Part shown: positions 14,123 through 15,487 of the stretch, piece after piece
Layout: each line of letters begins with the position of its first letter
Numbering within the stretch: position 1 is the first letter of the stretch
Source: CAKZML01 sp041571575
Lineage (GTDB): Bacteria; Pseudomonadota; Gammaproteobacteria; Steroidobacterales; BM003
Direction: 5' to 3'
NCBI GenBank assembly: GCA_041571575.1
Contig: JBFFTZ010000020.1
Span: 1-15,487, forward strand
Length of the DNA: 15,487 nucleotides
The notes under the pieces: model-generated
What the model was told of the DNA's origin: nothing
The model's input: only the letters and a program-made list of their open reading frames with translations
Database searches by the model: none
Translations under genes and position numbers: made by a program

Positions 14123-14602
14123 TTACTCCTTAGAGGCTATGCGATCCCCGGGACGAATGGTCCCGCCGCGGACAATGGTTGCACGCAGCCCTCCGCGGTC
14201 GACCATGGTCTTGACCACCTTGGCGGATGGAACCTGTTCGGTGGCGAACAGGGCCCCCAGGGTGGCGCAGGGCTGGCACAGGTCCACCGCTTCCAACAGG
14301 GTTTCACCGACCATGAACTGCTTGCCCAGCAGGGCATTTAAATCCACTCCCCGGGTCACCAGGTTGCGCCGGGTTTGCCAGGCGGCGACATCCAGGCCGG
14401 TTTCGCTGTTGAATTCGGCAACCTTTTCTTCTTCGATCAGGGTGACCTGCTTGTCCGGGTCGGCGCCTTGCTCGTTATAGCAACGGTCCCCCGGGATCCC
14501 TTTGCCGGCCACCAGTGCGGTTTTCTCGAGTCGGGTTAGCGGACCACCGGATTCCCCGGCAATACTGATAGAAACAAGTTTTCCTGGCTGCTGGCCTGAC
14601 AT
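14123..14602 (-). CDS. MOSC domain protein
   Basis: The 159-residue protein is essentially one MOSC domain, the molybdenum cofactor sulfurase C-terminal fold. Recognisable blocks are GIPGDRCY (35-42), QVTLIEEEKV (52-61), TRRNLVTRGVDLNALLG (77-93) and a CQPC motif (109-112), whose Cys109 or Cys112 is the likely sulfur- or cofactor-binding residue. Stand-alone bacterial MOSC proteins such as YiiM act on N-hydroxylated bases with a molybdenum cofactor; whether this one does is not known. The ATG at 14602 follows a clear GGAGG. It lies 87 bp downstream of the yaiI stop and 4 bp upstream of the VOC gene. Confidence 0.87.
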   Translation of the reverse strand: MSGQQPGKLVSISIAGESGGPLTRLEKTALVAGKGIPGDRCYNEQGADPDKQVTLIEEEKVAEFNSETGLDVAAWQTRRNLVTRGVDLNALLGKQFMVGETLLEAVDLCQPCATLGALFATEQVPSAKVVKTMVDRGGLRATIVRGGTIRPGDRIASKE

Positions 14603-14689
14603 GAATCCTCCGGGGTGGCGCCCGTGCTGTGGTAACGGTTTGCCCTAGCATGCCTCGGAATGGGCGGCCTGTCTTGCAGGGTGCGTGGC

Positions 14690-15142
14690 TCAGTCCTGGG
14701 CCATTGTGGCCAGTAACTTGTCCAGGTGTGCCGCAAAGGCCTTTTTGTCGGCCTGTCCCAGGGGTGGTGGCCCGCCGGTCTGCATGCCACTGGCTCGCAT
14801 GGTGTCCAAGAAATCCCGCATGTTCAGCCTGGCCCGAATAGTGTCGGCATTGAACAGTTCGCCTCTGGGGCTGAGCACGTGGGCGCCTTTTTCCATGGCT
14901 TCGGCGGCCAGCGGAATATCACTGGTGATGACCAGGTCGCCCCTGGCCAGCAAGCGCACGATTTCATCGTCTGCCACATCGAAGCCGTGGGAGACCTGCA
15001 TGGATCGGATCAGGGGTGAGGAGGGCGTGGAGAGGTAATGGTTGGCCACCAGGATGACTTGCACACGGCAGCGCTGGGCCGCTCGGAACAGCATTTCCTT
15101 TATTGGAACCGGACAGGCGTCGGCGTCAACCCATATCTGCAT
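14690..15142 (-). CDS. yaiI: UPF0178 (YaiI/YqxD, DUF188) family protein
   Basis: The 150-residue protein matches the UPF0178 family in length and in its opening MQIWVDADACPVPIKEML (1-18), a PIN/NYN-like strand with clustered acidic residues. Conserved stretches include VSHGFDVADDEIVRLL (50-65), GDLVITSDIPLAAEA (68-82) and the basic C-terminal RARLNMRDFLDTMRASG (102-118). The acidic residues could bind a divalent metal as in related nuclease folds, but activity has not been clearly assigned for the family. The ATG at 15142 has a GGAG 11 bases upstream, which is a long spacing. It lies 20 bp downstream of the DUF3144 gene. Confidence 0.9.
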   Translation of the reverse strand: MQIWVDADACPVPIKEMLFRAAQRCRVQVILVANHYLSTPSSPLIRSMQVSHGFDVADDEIVRLLARGDLVITSDIPLAAEAMEKGAHVLSPRGELFNADTIRARLNMRDFLDTMRASGMQTGGPPPLGQADKKAFAAHLDKLLATMAQD

Positions 15143-15162
15143 TGAAGGTAGGGCTCCGGGGC

Positions 15163-15483
15163 TCAGGAAGGGTCGGTCTTGCGGGGCGGCAAGTGGCCGT
15201 AGGGTTTGTCGTCTTCGAAAACAAACTCGTGGTCGCTAAGGTTGGCGCCCAGCATGCGCAGGTACTCGGCCCCGAAAAATTCCATTGCCTTGTCCCGGTC
15301 ACCCTTGAAGGCTTCCAGGTTGGCTGAATTGCTGGCTACCACGAAGGCGTTGAATCTCGCCGCGGCGTATAGCAGAGCCATACCCACATTTTCTCGATTC
15401 ATCACATCCAGTTGGGAGTTGGCGACACTGATAAAAGAGTCCGCAACCTGTCTGAATTGTTTGTCTAATTCCTCGTCTGCCAT
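15163..15483 (-). CDS. DUF3144 family protein
   Basis: The 106-residue acidic protein is recognised from its central helical pattern: FISVANSQLDVMNRENVGMA (17-36, key residues Ala21, Asn22), then LYAAARFNAFVVASN (38-52), then an acidic C-terminal region with FFGAEYLRMLGANL (68-81). It has no signal or membrane segment and should be cytosolic. The family is small, mostly in gammaproteobacteria, and has no assigned function. The ATG at 15483 is only 4 bases from the window edge, so its promoter and ribosome site lie outside. It is the first visible gene of the - strand cluster with yaiI. Confidence 0.82.
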   Translation of the reverse strand: MADEELDKQFRQVADSFISVANSQLDVMNRENVGMALLYAAARFNAFVVASNSANLEAFKGDRDKAMEFFGAEYLRMLGANLSDHEFVFEDDKPYGHLPPRKTDPS

Positions 15484-15487
15484 AGCT

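Noticed and set aside
13775..14341. 188-codon open frame on the + strand over the VOC and MOSC genes
   Set aside because: Spans two genes with clear family motifs and good ribosome sites on the - strand; low-complexity composition.
1..15487. New defence, toxin-antitoxin or mobile system
   Set aside because: All sizeable genes fall in known families or are a simple lipoprotein. No integrase, transposase, terminal repeats, tRNA-adjacent att site or toxin-antitoxin pair was seen.

Overview
The window looks like chromosomal DNA from a Gram-negative proteobacterium, most likely a gammaproteobacterium. The pointers are the family mix (UPF0178/YaiI, DUF3144, secreted DUF192, AraC-MGMT fusion, lysine-rich H1-like tail), Sec and lipoprotein signals, and moderately high GC with strong GC bias at third codon positions. 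The genus cannot be fixed from sequence alone. There is no rRNA, tRNA, IS element, phage gene or CRISPR array; gene density is that of ordinary core or accessory chromosome.

Layout. (1) 1-325: the 3' end of a lysine-rich, histone-H1-like protein made of 13 tandem 18-bp units, closed by a strong intrinsic terminator. (2) 433-1512: a small lipoprotein and a YugP-type membrane zinc metalloprotease, both on the + strand. The protease gene overlaps, tail to tail, a secreted DUF192 protein on the - strand (1493-1999). (3) 2000-2145: a divergent intergenic region with a perfect 17-bp dyad, followed by an AraC-MGMT fusion (alkylated-DNA repair/regulator). (4) 3081-8765: an operon of a secreted M28 metallopeptidase with a C-terminal FN3-like domain, an HlyD-type adaptor, a MacB/LolD-type ATPase and two paralogous MacB/FtsX permeases. 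The first three junctions are ATGA stop/start overlaps. The permeases are separated by 48 nt holding a 12-codon mini-ORF that ends in a TAATG overlap. (5) 9049-13705: a three-gene operon, also joined by ATGA overlaps, encoding a 2-oxoacid oxidoreductase. It has a GltD-like FAD/NAD(P)H subunit with two C-terminal [4Fe-4S] motifs, a fused gamma-alpha subunit and a TPP-binding beta subunit. (6) 13738-15483 on the - strand: DUF3144, YaiI/UPF0178, MOSC and VOC/glyoxalase-like genes, convergent with the oxidoreductase operon across a GC-rich hairpin.

How the genes work together. The exporter genes should form an envelope-spanning MacAB-like pump that uses a separate outer-membrane channel, since no TolC is encoded here. 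The tightly coupled peptidase suggests the substrate is a peptide or lipopeptide, but that is inference. The oxidoreductase operon should catalyse CoA-dependent oxidative decarboxylation of a 2-oxoacid, probably 2-oxoglutarate. Its GltD-like subunit should pass electrons between NADP(H) and the iron-sulfur clusters, as in the 2-oxoglutarate:NADP+ oxidoreductase described from Azoarcus evansii.

I see no clearly new defence or mobile system. The items most worth a second look are the peptidase-coupled split-MacB operon with an altered M28 metal-ligand motif, the NADP-type 2-oxoacid oxidoreductase, the divergent dyad operator and the H1-like repeat tract.
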